Positions 8,387 through 17,193 of a DNA stretch of 64,000 bases are shown piece by piece (positions within the stretch are counted from its first letter, which is position 1; each line of letters opens with the position of its first letter). The notes under the pieces are model-generated. The model was not told the origin of the DNA and made no database searches. It saw only the letters and a program-made list of their open reading frames with translations. The stretch is from JAHBNG01 sp039028975 (lineage in GTDB: Bacteria > Chloroflexota > Anaerolineae > Caldilineales > Caldilineaceae): the NCBI GenBank assembly GCA_039028975.1, contig JBCCHB010000042.1:1-64000 (forward strand), given 5' to 3'. Both the position numbers and the translations under genes were made by a program.

Positions 8387-8569
8387 GTGGCAAAGAAATC
8401 AATGGTTGCACGTGAATCAAAAAGAAAGCACGCTGTGCAGATACGGAATCGTTGCCAAATATGTGGGCGACCACGTAGTTATATGCGGCGGTTTAGTTTG
8501 TGTCGAATTTGTTTCCGCCAGGAGGCCCTTGCCGGTAATCTACCCGGTGTCGTAAAATCGAGCTGGTAG
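8387..8569 (+). CDS. rpsN: 30S ribosomal protein S14, zinc-binding type Z (uS14)
   Basis: A 60-residue short-form S14 started by GTG at 8387 with a near-perfect AGGAGG at 8377-8382. The zinc ribbon is intact: Cys23, Cys26, Cys39 and Cys42 (RCQICGRP and LCRICFRQ). This C+ form depends on zinc. Genomes with a zinc-free paralogue usually place it elsewhere under Zur control; none is seen here. Confidence 0.96.
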   Translation: MAKKSMVARESKRKHAVQIRNRCQICGRPRSYMRRFSLCRICFRQEALAGNLPGVVKSSW

Positions 8570-8684
8570 GAGAATGCAGCTTTGGCGGTTACTAACTACA
8601 ATTTTCTAGTCAATAACTTTTATAGATACTTTGATTAAGTGTAGACATACTAGAAGGTTGCAAGAGTAAAGTAGGAGCTTAAAT

Positions 8685-9080
8685 ATGTTAACTGATCCAA
8701 TTGCTGATATGCTGACACGTATCCGTAATGGAGGGATGATTGCTCATCGGCAAGTTGCTATGCCTAGTTCTAAGATTAAGAAGGGCATTGCGAAGATTAT
8801 GTTAGAAGAGGGCTTTATTGCCGATTATCATGTAGGTAATGAAAGCCCTCAACCGAACTTAGTACTCTCCCTCAAATATTCTGGTCGCCGTAAACCTGTT
8901 ATTACGGGTTTAGAGCGGATTAGCAAGCCCGGACGGCGTGTTTATGTTGGTTATCGGGAAATTCCGTGGGTACGCAGTGGCTTAGGAATTAATATTATTT
9001 CAACGCCGAAAGGCCTGTTAACAGGTCGTCAGGCATTCCGTCAAAAAGTTGGCGGAGAAGTTATCTGCAATATTTGGTAA
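8685..9080 (+). CDS. rpsH: 30S ribosomal protein S8 (uS8)
   Basis: A 131-residue protein, normal for S8, a primary binder of the 16S central domain and in E. coli the translational repressor of the spc operon. It begins LTDPIADMLTRIRNGGM and ends with GLGINIISTPKGLLTGRQA followed by GGEVICNIW. The ATG has AGGAG at 8672-8676. Confidence 0.97.
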   Translation: MLTDPIADMLTRIRNGGMIAHRQVAMPSSKIKKGIAKIMLEEGFIADYHVGNESPQPNLVLSLKYSGRRKPVITGLERISKPGRRVYVGYREIPWVRSGLGINIISTPKGLLTGRQAFRQKVGGEVICNIW

Positions 9081-9106
9081 GGAACGATCACAAAGGATTG
9101 GGAATT

Positions 9107-9655
9107 ATGTCTCGTGTAGGAAAAAAGCCAATACCGATTGCCAATGGTGTGAAAGTTGACATTGATAAAGGTAATAGAGTTACTGTAACAGGTCCCAAAG
9201 GGTCACTGAGTGAACAAGTTAGCCCTGATTTAGATATTCTTCAGGAAAATGGGGAGCTAATTGTCAAGCGACCTACCGATCTTCGGCATCATCGGTCACA
9301 ACATGGATTAGCCAGAGCGTTGATAAACAACATGGTTATAGGTGTTACACAGGGGTTTACACGCCGACTGGAAATTCAAGGAACCGGCTATCGTGCCGAG
9401 CAGAAGGGCAAAAATCTAGTACTCCTTGTTGGTAAAAGCCATCCAGTTGAGTTTGCCCCGACCTCGCCTGATATGCAATTTGAAGTGGCCAAGGATGGTC
9501 GCTCTTTTTCCATTAGCGGGATCGATAAATGTGCCGTAGGCGAAATTGCGGCGGTTATTCGTAAAGCTCGTCCGCCTGAACCGTATAAGGGGAAAGGGGT
9601 CCGATACGAGGGTGAATATGTTCGCAGCAAAGCTGGGAAGTCTGGTAAAGCATAA
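9107..9655 (+). CDS. rplF: 50S ribosomal protein L6 (uL6)
   Basis: A 182-residue two-domain protein located near the factor-binding site. I chose the ATG at 9107, which gives the standard MSRVGKKPIPIANGV N terminus and has AAAGGA upstream; an in-frame upstream start at 9074 would overlap rpsH and adds non-conserved residues. The C-terminal signature PPEPYKGKGVRYEGEYVRSK is complete. Confidence 0.96.
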   Translation: MSRVGKKPIPIANGVKVDIDKGNRVTVTGPKGSLSEQVSPDLDILQENGELIVKRPTDLRHHRSQHGLARALINNMVIGVTQGFTRRLEIQGTGYRAEQKGKNLVLLVGKSHPVEFAPTSPDMQFEVAKDGRSFSISGIDKCAVGEIAAVIRKARPPEPYKGKGVRYEGEYVRSKAGKSGKA

Positions 9656-9660
9656 ACGAT

Positions 9661-9745
9661 TATACTCATTTCTATTTGAAGACCGTGGCTTGTTCACTCA
9701 GAAACATTCGTAATGAGAACCACAGTTTTCAGGAACGGAAATGGC
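9661..9745 (-). mobile_element. Repeat family 2 element (MITE-like), diverged copy
   Basis: TATACTCATTTCTATTTGAA (9661-9680) followed by GACCGTGGCTTG resembles the right end (in inverse) of the element at 54940-55023. GAGAACCACAGTTTTCAGGAACGG near 9715-9738 is its inverted partner. It lies in the rplF-rplR spacer, six bases after the rplF stop. Orientation is given relative to the 54940 copy. Confidence 0.55.
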
Positions 9746-9846
9746 TTGGTTATTTAAAGGATGATATCCGGACGAAATGTGCAAGTTATTAAGGACTCGT
9801 TCTTTAAAGTGATCTCAGTATAATCTGGATTAAGGATCTTAAAATT

Positions 9847-10212
9847 ATGGCGAAGCTAAACCGCGTACAGTTGCGTAGACTACGTCAGCGACGCGTACGA
9901 AAAAAAGTTCATGGAACAACAGAGCGCCCAAGATTGGCCGTCTTTCGTAGCAATGAACATATATATGCGCAGATTATTGATGACGAAAAAGGATTAACAT
10001 TGGTATCTGCTTCGACAATTGATCGCAATTTGCGCAGTGAACTAAGTGAAAAAGAGCCACAAGAGCAGGCTAAGAGCGTTGGGATGGCTATTGCCGAACG
10101 AGCAAAAGAACAAGGTGTTGAGCGCGTGGTGTTTGATCGAGGCGGTTTTCCATATCATGGTCGCATTAAAGCCTTAGCCGATGGTAGCCGAGAGGCAGGA
10201 CTGATTTTCTAG
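9847..10212 (+). CDS. rplR: 50S ribosomal protein L18 (uL18)
   Basis: A 121-residue 5S rRNA-binding protein of normal length. Family segments are RRVRKKVHGTTERPRLAVFR, RSNEHIYAQIIDDEKG and the C-terminal FDRGGFPYHGRIKALADG. Both flanking spacers hold diverged family 2 palindromic elements, unusual for spc-operon genes. Confidence 0.96.
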   Translation: MAKLNRVQLRRLRQRRVRKKVHGTTERPRLAVFRSNEHIYAQIIDDEKGLTLVSASTIDRNLRSELSEKEPQEQAKSVGMAIAERAKEQGVERVVFDRGGFPYHGRIKALADGSREAGLIF

Positions 10213-10223
10213 TCTATGGACAT

Positions 10224-10311
10224 GCTAAACTGCGGTTGTTTTGAAAACCGTAGCTTTCTAATATCCTACCAGAAAGACCAAAATACGGCTTCAAACGGAA
10301 CCCTGTATAAT
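10224..10311 (+). mobile_element. Repeat family 2 element (MITE-like)
   Basis: The left end GCTAAACTGCGGTTGTTTTG (10224-10243) and right end CGGCTTCAAACGGAACCCTG (10286-10305) are imperfect inverted repeats. They match the elements at 46099-46183 and 54940-55023, including the central CCTACCAGA. It lies between rplR and rpsE. Confidence 0.65.
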
Positions 10312-10332
10312 TAGAGATACTTGGAGTGAAAT

Positions 10333-10887
10333 ATGGCGCGGCGAGAAAGACGAGAAAGACGTAAAGATCGCGACGATGATCGCGAGGAATTAGATGAGCG
10401 TGTAGTTCACATTGCACGTACGGCAAAAGTTGTCAAAGGTGGACGCCGTTTTGCCTTTCGCGCCGTTGTGGTTGTTGGCGATCAGAAAGGACGCGTTGGC
10501 GTTGGGGTCGGTAAAGCGCGGGAAGTTCCTGATGCAATTCGCAAGGCCTCTGAGAGCGCTCGTAAAACGATGGTGAGCATTCCTTTGTTGGGTACAACCA
10601 TTCCCCATCCAATCAATGCTCGGTTTGGTGCAGGTAAGGTATTATTAAAGCCAGCCAGTCCTGGGACGGGTGTAATTGCCGGCGGAGGTGTGCGTGCCGT
10701 GGTTGAGGCTTGTGGTGTTAAGGATATTTTAAGTAAGTCATTGGGAAGTGACAATATCTTAAATGTGGTGCAAGCAACCTTTGCAGGCCTGCAAGAACTT
10801 CAGGATTACAAAATAGAAGCTGAGCGAAGGGGAATCAACCCAAAGCGTATTGCTCCCTTCTGGCATAAGGAAGAGGCTTATGGCTAA
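10333..10887 (+). CDS. rpsE: 30S ribosomal protein S5 (uS5)
   Basis: A 184-residue protein active in decoding fidelity and mRNA unwinding with S3 and S4. It has a strongly charged N terminus (RRERRERRKDRDDDREE), then VVVGDQKGRVGVGVGKAREV and TGVIAGGGVRAVVEACGVKD. Its last 8 bases overlap rpmD. Confidence 0.96.
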   Translation: MARRERRERRKDRDDDREELDERVVHIARTAKVVKGGRRFAFRAVVVVGDQKGRVGVGVGKAREVPDAIRKASESARKTMVSIPLLGTTIPHPINARFGAGKVLLKPASPGTGVIAGGGVRAVVEACGVKDILSKSLGSDNILNVVQATFAGLQELQDYKIEAERRGINPKRIAPFWHKEEAYG

Positions 10888-11062
10888 GAAATTGAAAGTC
10901 ACATTAGTAAAGAGCCCTATTGGATACAACAAAAGCCAAAAAGGAACTGTCCGAGCGCTTGGACTACGAAAGTTAAACCAAACGGTTGAACAGGATGATA
11001 CGCCAGTTATCCGAGGAATGTTGCGTAAGGTTTCTCATCTGCTCAGTGTGAGCGAAGCATAA
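10880..11062 (+). CDS. rpmD: 50S ribosomal protein L30 (uL30)
   Basis: A 60-residue protein, the usual bacterial length. The ATG at 10880 lies inside the rpsE end with GAAGAGG as ribosome binding site, which gives MAKKLKVTLVKSPIGYNK. The pattern TVRALGLRKLNQTV and a C-terminal RGMLRKVSHLL are diagnostic. Translational coupling to rpsE is likely. Confidence 0.95.
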   Translation: MAKKLKVTLVKSPIGYNKSQKGTVRALGLRKLNQTVEQDDTPVIRGMLRKVSHLLSVSEA

Positions 11063-11135
11063 ACGTAAAAATTGTGCATGGCCGACAAAGTGATCTGCCA
11101 AAGACACGTTACATGATACATAAAGGAATTCTATC

Positions 11136-11615
11136 ATGAAATTACATGACCTGCGTCCCGCTGAAGGGTCTACTAAGAAGCGCAAGCGAGTAGGTCGCGG
11201 AACTGGTTCTGGCAAAGGTAAAACTAGTACGCGAGGTACCAAGGGGCAAAATTCTCGTTCCGGTGGTGGTGTTCGCCTTGGTTTTGAAGGTGGTCAACTT
11301 CCGCTTGTGAAGCGATTACCCAAGTTGCGCGGTTTCAACAATCGGTTCAAGATCTATTATACCCCAGTTAACCTTGATGATGTTACGGAACGCTTTGTTG
11401 GCCAAACCGAGATAACACCAGAAACGCTTCAAAAAGCTGGGTTGCTAAGAAAAAGCAAAGACCCAGTTGTTATTTTAGGGCGCGGTGAAGTAAATCAGGC
11501 TTTAACTGTTAAAGTACACCGTGTAAGTGCTAGCGCCAAAGAAAAGATTGAAGCTGCTGGGGGTACGATTGAACTGATTCCAACCAAAGTGAATCGAAAC
11601 TTACCACGTTCCTAA
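11136..11615 (+). CDS. rplO: 50S ribosomal protein L15 (uL15)
   Basis: A 159-residue late-assembly protein. The glycine- and arginine-rich N terminus (LRPAEGSTKKRKRVGRGTGS and KGQNSRSGGGVRLGFEGGQ) and the globular C-terminal domain ending in GTIELIPTK are typical. Its ATG has AAAGGAA upstream. It precedes secY by 141 bp. Confidence 0.96.
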   Translation: MKLHDLRPAEGSTKKRKRVGRGTGSGKGKTSTRGTKGQNSRSGGGVRLGFEGGQLPLVKRLPKLRGFNNRFKIYYTPVNLDDVTERFVGQTEITPETLQKAGLLRKSKDPVVILGRGEVNQALTVKVHRVSASAKEKIEAAGGTIELIPTKVNRNLPRS

Positions 11616-11756
11616 TGGTATGTTCTGACGATATTTTGCACTAACACAATGCGATTGTTAACATTAGAGAATAAATATACGATGCTCTACATGGCTTGAA
11701 CAGCTACCGCATTTTACTAAACAATCGTATTATTGCATTGACAGGAGTGATGCTTC

Positions 11757-13091
11757 ATGCTTGAAGCCATAAGAAATGCGTTCCGACTGCCGGATTTACG
11801 TCAAAAACTATTAATTACGTTTGGGATTCTGGTTTTATATCGCTTAGCAGCCAATATTCCTTTACCTGGCGTGGATCGGGTTGCATTGGCCCAGGCATTT
11901 AGCGGTGATGATCAAAACGTTTTGCTGAGTTTTTTAAACTTTTTTAGTGGTGGTGGTCTCGCTCAAATGGGGGTGATGGCTTTGGGGGTTTACCCATACA
12001 TCACTGCATCTATTATTATGCAATTATTAACCCCTATTGTTCCAGCTTTAGAAGAGCTGAGTAAAGAAGGGGAACAAGGACGCCATCAGATTAATCAGTA
12101 TACATATTGGATGACTGTGCCGCTTGCTATGCTACAAGGGATTACCCAAGCTACTTTGCTCAATCGGCAATTTAATATTTTGACCGATTGGGGATTTAGT
12201 GGCACCGCATTATTGGGGTCTCTAACGTTAATTATTGGTATGACGGCAGGTACGCTCTTTGCTGTCTGGCTTGGGCAGCTTTTGACTGAACAAGGTATAG
12301 GCAATGGCGTTTCTCTCATTATTTTCGCTGGCATTTTAGCGGCAGTTCCATCGCAGATTCGAATCATGTCTTCTAATGCCATCATGCTCATTCTTTTTAC
12401 CGTTGTCACAATTTTAACGATTGCGTTAATTGTGTGGGTTCAGGAAGGGCAGCGTAGAATCCCTGTTCAATACGGTAAACGCGTTCGTAGTACCCGAGGG
12501 AATCGAATGATGATGGTTGGTGGGCAGAGTACCTATGTGCCTCTACGGGTGAATACGGCAGGTATGATTCCGCTAATCTTCGCCAATAGCCTGCTAATCC
12601 TACCAGGTACGATTGCGAGCTATTTTGTTCAAAATGAAGGATGGTTTGGACGTGTGGCCGAGGTGATTAGCCGGGCCATGACTCCAGCAAGTGGCTGGTA
12701 TTGGTTACTGTATTTCCTACTCACTGTTGCCTTTACGTACTTTTATACTGATGTAATGTTCCGGCAGCAGAATTTGCCCGAAACGTTGCAAAAGCAGGGT
12801 GGCTTTATCCCCGGTATTCGACCGGGACCCCGAACGGAATCTTATTTGAATGGTGTTTTGGGACGAATTACCCTTGTTGGTGCGCTATTTCTCGGTCTTG
12901 TGGCTGTACTTCCCTTTCTTGTAGGCCTTATCGCGAATGTTCTCTTTGATGGAGCAGGTGCACTCACCAATTACAATACGCTAATCATTAGTAGTACGGG
13001 GCTTCTCATTGTCGTTGGTGTGGTTTTGGATACAATGAAACAGATCGAAGCACAGTTGATGATGCGTAACTATGAAGGGTTCATTCGGTAA
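11757..13091 (+). CDS. secY: Preprotein translocase subunit SecY
   Basis: The channel-forming subunit of the Sec translocon, 444 residues with ten hydrophobic segments. Conserved parts are LANIPLPGVDR early, the plug-region FSGGGLAQMGVMALGVYPYI, the cytosolic loop GQRRIPVQYGKRVR and GFIPGIRPGPRTESYLNGVL before TM9. AGGAG lies before the ATG. Its TAA overlaps the adk start by one base (TAATG), so the two are translationally coupled. Confidence 0.97.
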   Translation: MLEAIRNAFRLPDLRQKLLITFGILVLYRLAANIPLPGVDRVALAQAFSGDDQNVLLSFLNFFSGGGLAQMGVMALGVYPYITASIIMQLLTPIVPALEELSKEGEQGRHQINQYTYWMTVPLAMLQGITQATLLNRQFNILTDWGFSGTALLGSLTLIIGMTAGTLFAVWLGQLLTEQGIGNGVSLIIFAGILAAVPSQIRIMSSNAIMLILFTVVTILTIALIVWVQEGQRRIPVQYGKRVRSTRGNRMMMVGGQSTYVPLRVNTAGMIPLIFANSLLILPGTIASYFVQNEGWFGRVAEVISRAMTPASGWYWLLYFLLTVAFTYFYTDVMFRQQNLPETLQKQGGFIPGIRPGPRTESYLNGVLGRITLVGALFLGLVAVLPFLVGLIANVLFDGAGALTNYNTLIISSTGLLIVVGVVLDTMKQIEAQLMMRNYEGFIR

Positions 13092-13744
13092 TGTCGCGAA
13101 GATACATCGTTCTTTTGGGCGTGCCCGGTTCGGGCAAGGGTACGCAAGCACGTCTGTTAGAAGAGAAGTTACAGGTACCACAAATTTCAACAGGGGATAT
13201 ATTCCGCTTTAATCTGAAAAACTCAACGGAGCTTGGCCTATTGGCCAAAAGCTATATGGATCGTGGCGATTTAGTGCCAGACGATGTAACAATTCGTATG
13301 GTTGAGGATCGGCTTCAGAAGGAAGATTGTCTCAGCGGTGCCATTCTTGATGGCTTTCCTCGTAGCTTGACCCAAGCAAGCGCCTTGGACAAAATGGTTG
13401 AACCCTATGGCGGTATCCACCTAACTCCTTTGATACAGCTTGACGATGAAGAGGCTATTGAACGGATCACTGGACGGCGCGTCTGTCGAACGTGTGGCGC
13501 TATCTATCATATAAAGTATAACCCACCCAAACATGAAGGAATTTGTGATGAAGATGGAGGGGAGTTGTACCAAAGAGAAGATGATAAGTTAGAGACCGTT
13601 CGCAATCGTTTGTACGTATATTATAAGCAGACTTCACCATTAATTGGGTATTACTTTGCCAAAGATTTATTGGTAGAGTTGAATGGTTCATTGCCTATTA
13701 ATGAGGTAAATCAATCGCTTATTGAGTTAATTGAAAAAGCGTAG
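13091..13744 (+). CDS. adk: Adenylate kinase, zinc-binding LID form
   Basis: Catalyses ATP + AMP to 2 ADP. The 217-residue long form has the P-loop GVPGSGKGT (residues 10-18), the NMP-binding STGDIFR and the LDGFPRSLTQ motif. The LID carries Cys132, Cys135, Cys152 and Asp155, the Cys3-Asp zinc site known from Bacillus subtilis adenylate kinase. It follows secY with a one-base overlap. Confidence 0.96.
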   Translation: MSRRYIVLLGVPGSGKGTQARLLEEKLQVPQISTGDIFRFNLKNSTELGLLAKSYMDRGDLVPDDVTIRMVEDRLQKEDCLSGAILDGFPRSLTQASALDKMVEPYGGIHLTPLIQLDDEEAIERITGRRVCRTCGAIYHIKYNPPKHEGICDEDGGELYQREDDKLETVRNRLYVYYKQTSPLIGYYFAKDLLVELNGSLPINEVNQSLIELIEKA

Positions 13745-13873
13745 GTATACGACGACAAAGTCTGGATTAGTGTACAGGGTTTTTCTTTCGGCTCGGTGAC
13801 ATGTATAAGTGCTTGGGAATTTAGTCGAGCCAAAATTCCTCTTGGATGGATCGAGTAATGGGGTTTGCCTGGT

Positions 13874-14701
13874 ATGAGTATGTTTAAACGCAAAAAACGT
13901 AAATTTTTACAGAAAAAACGTACTAGGAATACCAATGAGCGATTGGCACCAGTCTATAAAACTCCCCAAGAGATAAAGATTATGCGAGAGTCGGGTCGAA
14001 TCGTTGCCCGTGTACATGCCGCATTGCGCAAGGCCATCGAACCAGGCGTTTCTACGTGGGATCTCGACCAAATTGCCCTAAAGACTTTGAGCAAATATAA
14101 CGCTACCTCTAGCTTTAAGGGGTATCGAGGATTTCCGGCCCATATTTGCACCAGCGTAAATGACGAGCTTGTTCACGGTATTCCCAAAAAATCTCGGAAG
14201 CTTAACGCTGGCGATATTATTAGCATTGATGTTGGTGCTTGTTATCGCGGCTTTATTGGTGATAGTGCTTGGAGTTATGCTGTAGGGGATATTCATACTG
14301 ATGCTATAGAACTTATGAACGTAACGGAGCAGAGCCTTTTTAAAGGGATTGAGCAGGCTAGCTCCGGGAACCGTATTGCTGACATCAGCCGAGCTGTTCA
14401 GAGCCACGTTGAACAAAACGGATTTTATATTGTCCGGGAATATACGGGGCACGGAGTTGGGCGTGATATGCATGAAGCCCCTCAAGTTCTAAATTATGTT
14501 TCAGATGATTTAGATGGTAGCCTAGAGTTGCGAGCCGGACTGGTGCTAGCTATAGAGCCTATGGTCCAGGATGTGACGAATGAAACAATCACTTTGAGAG
14601 ATAAGTGGACCGTAATTAATAAAAAACGTGGTTTAGCAGCTCACTTTGAACATACTGTTGCAATTACAAATAATGGCCCTGAAATATTGACTATACCTTA
14701 A
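13874..14701 (+). CDS. map: Methionine aminopeptidase type I with basic N-terminal extension
   Basis: Removes initiator methionine. All five metal ligands are visible: Asp in IDVGACYRG, Asp in IGDSAWSY, His in GHGVGRDMHEAP, Glu in LAIEPMV and Glu in FEHTVAI. About 275 residues. The first 30 residues are an unusual Lys/Arg-rich stretch (MFKRKKRKFLQKKR) before the usual KTPQEIKIMRESGRI start. The start is uncertain between TTG 13865, ATG 13874 and ATG 13880; GGGG 10 bp upstream favours 13874. The basic extension may bind rRNA, but that is speculation. Confidence 0.93.
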   Translation: MSMFKRKKRKFLQKKRTRNTNERLAPVYKTPQEIKIMRESGRIVARVHAALRKAIEPGVSTWDLDQIALKTLSKYNATSSFKGYRGFPAHICTSVNDELVHGIPKKSRKLNAGDIISIDVGACYRGFIGDSAWSYAVGDIHTDAIELMNVTEQSLFKGIEQASSGNRIADISRAVQSHVEQNGFYIVREYTGHGVGRDMHEAPQVLNYVSDDLDGSLELRAGLVLAIEPMVQDVTNETITLRDKWTVINKKRGLAAHFEHTVAITNNGPEILTIP

Positions 14702-14816
14702 AAAAGCGGTATACTTATTTAGTTGTGCCTTTAAAGCTTAGATAAACATTACGAAACCCTGGCGCTATATAGCAGGGTCGTTTATTCTCAGGAAGATTTA
14801 TTGGGAGGTGAGAATT

Positions 14817-14930
14817 ATGAAAGTTCGAGCTTAGGTCAAAAAAATGTGTAAGAATTGTCGCGTGATTAAACGTCGAGGCGTTATTCGTGTGATATGTACG
14901 GATCCAAAACATAAGCAACGGCAGGGCTAA
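14817..14930 (+). pseudogene. rpmJ: 50S ribosomal protein L36 (bL36) with in-frame amber codon 6
   Basis: The reading is MKVRA, then TAG (14832-14834), then VKKMCKNCRVIKRRGVIRV and ICTDPKHKQRQG, and ends at TAA 14928-14930. Most L36 proteins have Ser at position 6, so a single TCG to TAG change explains it. The zinc ligands Cys11, Cys14, Cys27 and His32 are intact and the upstream GGGAGGTGAG is excellent. TAG is an ordinary stop elsewhere in this window (rplC, rplV, rpsC, rpmC), so reassignment is unlikely. ATG 14844, with TAGGT 8 bp upstream, could restart a 28-residue form keeping all ligands. Sequencing error, real mutation and re-initiation remain open. Confidence 0.85.
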
Positions 14931-15198
14931 CCGTTTAGTTGGTATATCCTTGAGCCCCGCAAATAGTTGAGCCGAAAATTAGACCCTGTTTGGATCGTCT
15001 GGTTCTTTAGCAGAGTTGTTCTCAATGAAGAATTTACTAGGTGAGTAGCACTTTCGCAGCGATGCTTTCTAACTGGTGAGACGAAGCAAAGGTTAGTTAC
15101 CCCAAGGTTTCATTATTTCGGAACAACTTTGCTGATGAAACTTTGTTGAATATAATAGTCATCCCATATAGCGAATAGTATAGAAGGAATAGATAACG

Positions 15199-15576
15199 AT
15201 GGCACGTATTGCAGGTGTTGACATCCCACGTGACAAGAGGGTAGAGATCTCACTGACATACATCTATGGGATCGGCAAAACAACAAGTAAGAAAATTTTG
15301 TCTGAGACCGAGACTGATCCGAACATTCGAGTGAGGGACCTGGACGAATCTCAATTGACACGTATTCGTGAGTATATCGACCAAAACCACATCGTTGAAG
15401 GTGATTTGCGTCGTGAAGTGAACATGAATATTAAACGTCTAATGGAGATCGGATCCTATCGAGGCTTACGACATCGTCGAAATTTGCCAACCCGTGGCCA
15501 ACGCACGCGTACAAATGCGCGCACTCTGCGTGGTTCGAAAAAGACAGTTGCTGGTAAGAAAAAAGCTCGTAAATAA
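15199..15576 (+). CDS. rpsM: 30S ribosomal protein S13 (uS13)
   Basis: A 125-residue head protein at the subunit interface. It begins MARIAGVDIPRDKRVEISLT, contains the helix-two-turn-helix YIGIGKT-like YGIGKTTSKKIL and ends with the basic GQRTRTNARTLRG tail that reaches the P site. AGAAGGAA is upstream of the ATG. infA, which commonly lies between map and rpmJ, is absent from this stretch. Confidence 0.96.
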   Translation: MARIAGVDIPRDKRVEISLTYIYGIGKTTSKKILSETETDPNIRVRDLDESQLTRIREYIDQNHIVEGDLRREVNMNIKRLMEIGSYRGLRHRRNLPTRGQRTRTNARTLRGSKKTVAGKKKARK

Positions 15577-15863
15577 TTTGTTGTTTTGTTGTGTGTGATT
15601 CATAATCTTGCGGCTGGTAATAGCCAGCAAAAGGTTATTTTTCCCTATCAACTATGATAGTGTTGAGTAAGCTTATCGAGCGTTTTAACCTTCTTTTTTT
15701 GTTACTCAGTTTCCTTTGAAGGTTGCTATTTGGCCTCTGTTAGAATACTGGGAACAAATGTGATTTTCGAATTGACTGCGATGTGGCCGATTTTTGAATT
15801 GGACTGTGTAATAGACCTGGATAATATGAATTTTATGAAACGGAAAACTAGTGAGGAACGATA

Positions 15864-16268
15864 ATGGCACGACCGCAGCGTAGACGGGATCGTAGAGGGG
15901 GACGGCGAGAAAGAAAGCATGTGCCTCGCGGCCAAGTACATATTCATGCTTCGTTTAACAATACGATTATTACCATCACAGACATGGATGGTGCTACATT
16001 AACATGGGCTAGTAGTGGAACTGTTGGCTTTAAAGGTAGCCGTAAGGCAACACCATTTGCTGCCCAACGCGCTGCCCAACGCGCTGCTGAAGCTGCCCGT
16101 GGTGATTATAATATGCGGGAAGTCGATGTATATGTCAAAGGACCTGGTCCTGGTCGAGAGGGCTCTATTCGCTCGGTTCAGGCCGCAGGAATTCAGGTTG
16201 TATCCATTACGGATATTACACCTTTGCCGCACAATGGTTGTCGTCCTCCTAAGAGACGGCGAGTATAA
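15864..16268 (+). CDS. rpsK: 30S ribosomal protein S11 (uS11)
   Basis: A 134-residue platform protein. An Arg-rich start (RPQRRRDRRGGRRERKH) precedes the family core VHIHASFNNTIITITDMDG and SSGTVGFKGSRKATPFAAQ, and it ends with PHNGCRPPKRRRV. The spacer from rpsM is 287 bp and holds a small GCTGG/CCAGC hairpin near 15613-15628. Confidence 0.96.
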   Translation: MARPQRRRDRRGGRRERKHVPRGQVHIHASFNNTIITITDMDGATLTWASSGTVGFKGSRKATPFAAQRAAQRAAEAARGDYNMREVDVYVKGPGPGREGSIRSVQAAGIQVVSITDITPLPHNGCRPPKRRRV

Positions 16269-16322
16269 AGCCGAAGCTAGTTTTTCTATGCTCAATATAT
16301 CTTCTCAGAATCTGGGGGAATG

Positions 16323-16964
16323 ATGGCAAGACACACAGATGCCGTATGTAAATTATGTCGCCGGGAAGGCGAAAAGCTATTTTTGAAGGGTGAGCGTTGC
16401 CTTAGCCCAAAGTGTGCGATCGAACGTCGGGCATATCCGCCAGGCGATCACGGTCGTCAGGCTGCATTTAGACGAAAGATGTCAGACTATGGTACTCAAC
16501 TGCGCGAAAAGCAAAAAGCACGTCGTATTTATGGCGTAATGGAAAAACAATTTCGACGTTATTTCAAGGAAGCAAGCCGACGTAAGGGTTTGACCGGCAC
16601 CAATTTGCTTATGTTACTTGAAAGCCGACTGGATAATGTTGTTTATCGGTTAGGCTTTGCAGAGAGTCGGCCACAGGCTCGACAGTTGGTGCGTCATGGC
16701 CATTTTGAAGTAAATGGTCGCAAGACGAACATCCCATCGTTTTTAATGAACGTGGGTGATGTCGTCACTGTACGCGGAACAAGTGGGTCTAAGACATATT
16801 TCAAAGAACGCTCTCAGGTTTTGCAGGGGGGACATAAATCGCCAGATTGGCTTAACTTGAATTCCGCAAATTTGAGTGGTTCGGTTGTTACTGAGCCTGG
16901 GCGAGAGGATGTTGAGATTCCTCTGAACGAACAATTGATTGTTGAATATTACAACAGTCGCTAA
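16323..16964 (+). CDS. rpsD: 30S ribosomal protein S4, zinc-type (uS4)
   Basis: A primary 16S-binding assembly protein of 213 residues. The ATG at 16323 (MARHTDAVCKLCRREG) is better spaced from GGGGG (16314-16318) than the ATG at 16320. The N-terminal C+ zinc site has Cys9, Cys12, Cys26 and Cys31. The S4 RNA-binding domain LESRLDNVVYRLGFAESR with ARQLVRHGHFEVNG follows. Confidence 0.95.
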   Translation: MARHTDAVCKLCRREGEKLFLKGERCLSPKCAIERRAYPPGDHGRQAAFRRKMSDYGTQLREKQKARRIYGVMEKQFRRYFKEASRRKGLTGTNLLMLLESRLDNVVYRLGFAESRPQARQLVRHGHFEVNGRKTNIPSFLMNVGDVVTVRGTSGSKTYFKERSQVLQGGHKSPDWLNLNSANLSGSVVTEPGREDVEIPLNEQLIVEYYNSR

Positions 16965-17193
16965 GAATATATCTCATCTATACTCGGATCCGTTCCCAAA
17001 CGACCGCAGTATAACCTTTTATCTGATGAGCGAAAAATATTTTATTGGTTTCTGCTCGATAAAATCTAAACGGTTGTTGAAGGGGTTCGGTCGAGGAGCC
17101 CTAAGGTTGATAGTTTTGGGCAGATGAACCAGATTTACATATTTTCAGGATAACTTTTATTCTGGATATGTCCACAACAGGGAGGGATTACCG

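Noticed and set aside
14832..14834. Reassignment of TAG to a sense codon
   Set aside because: Many confidently identified genes here end in TAG at the expected length (rplC, rplW, rplV, rpsC, rpmC, rpsQ), so a code change is not plausible.
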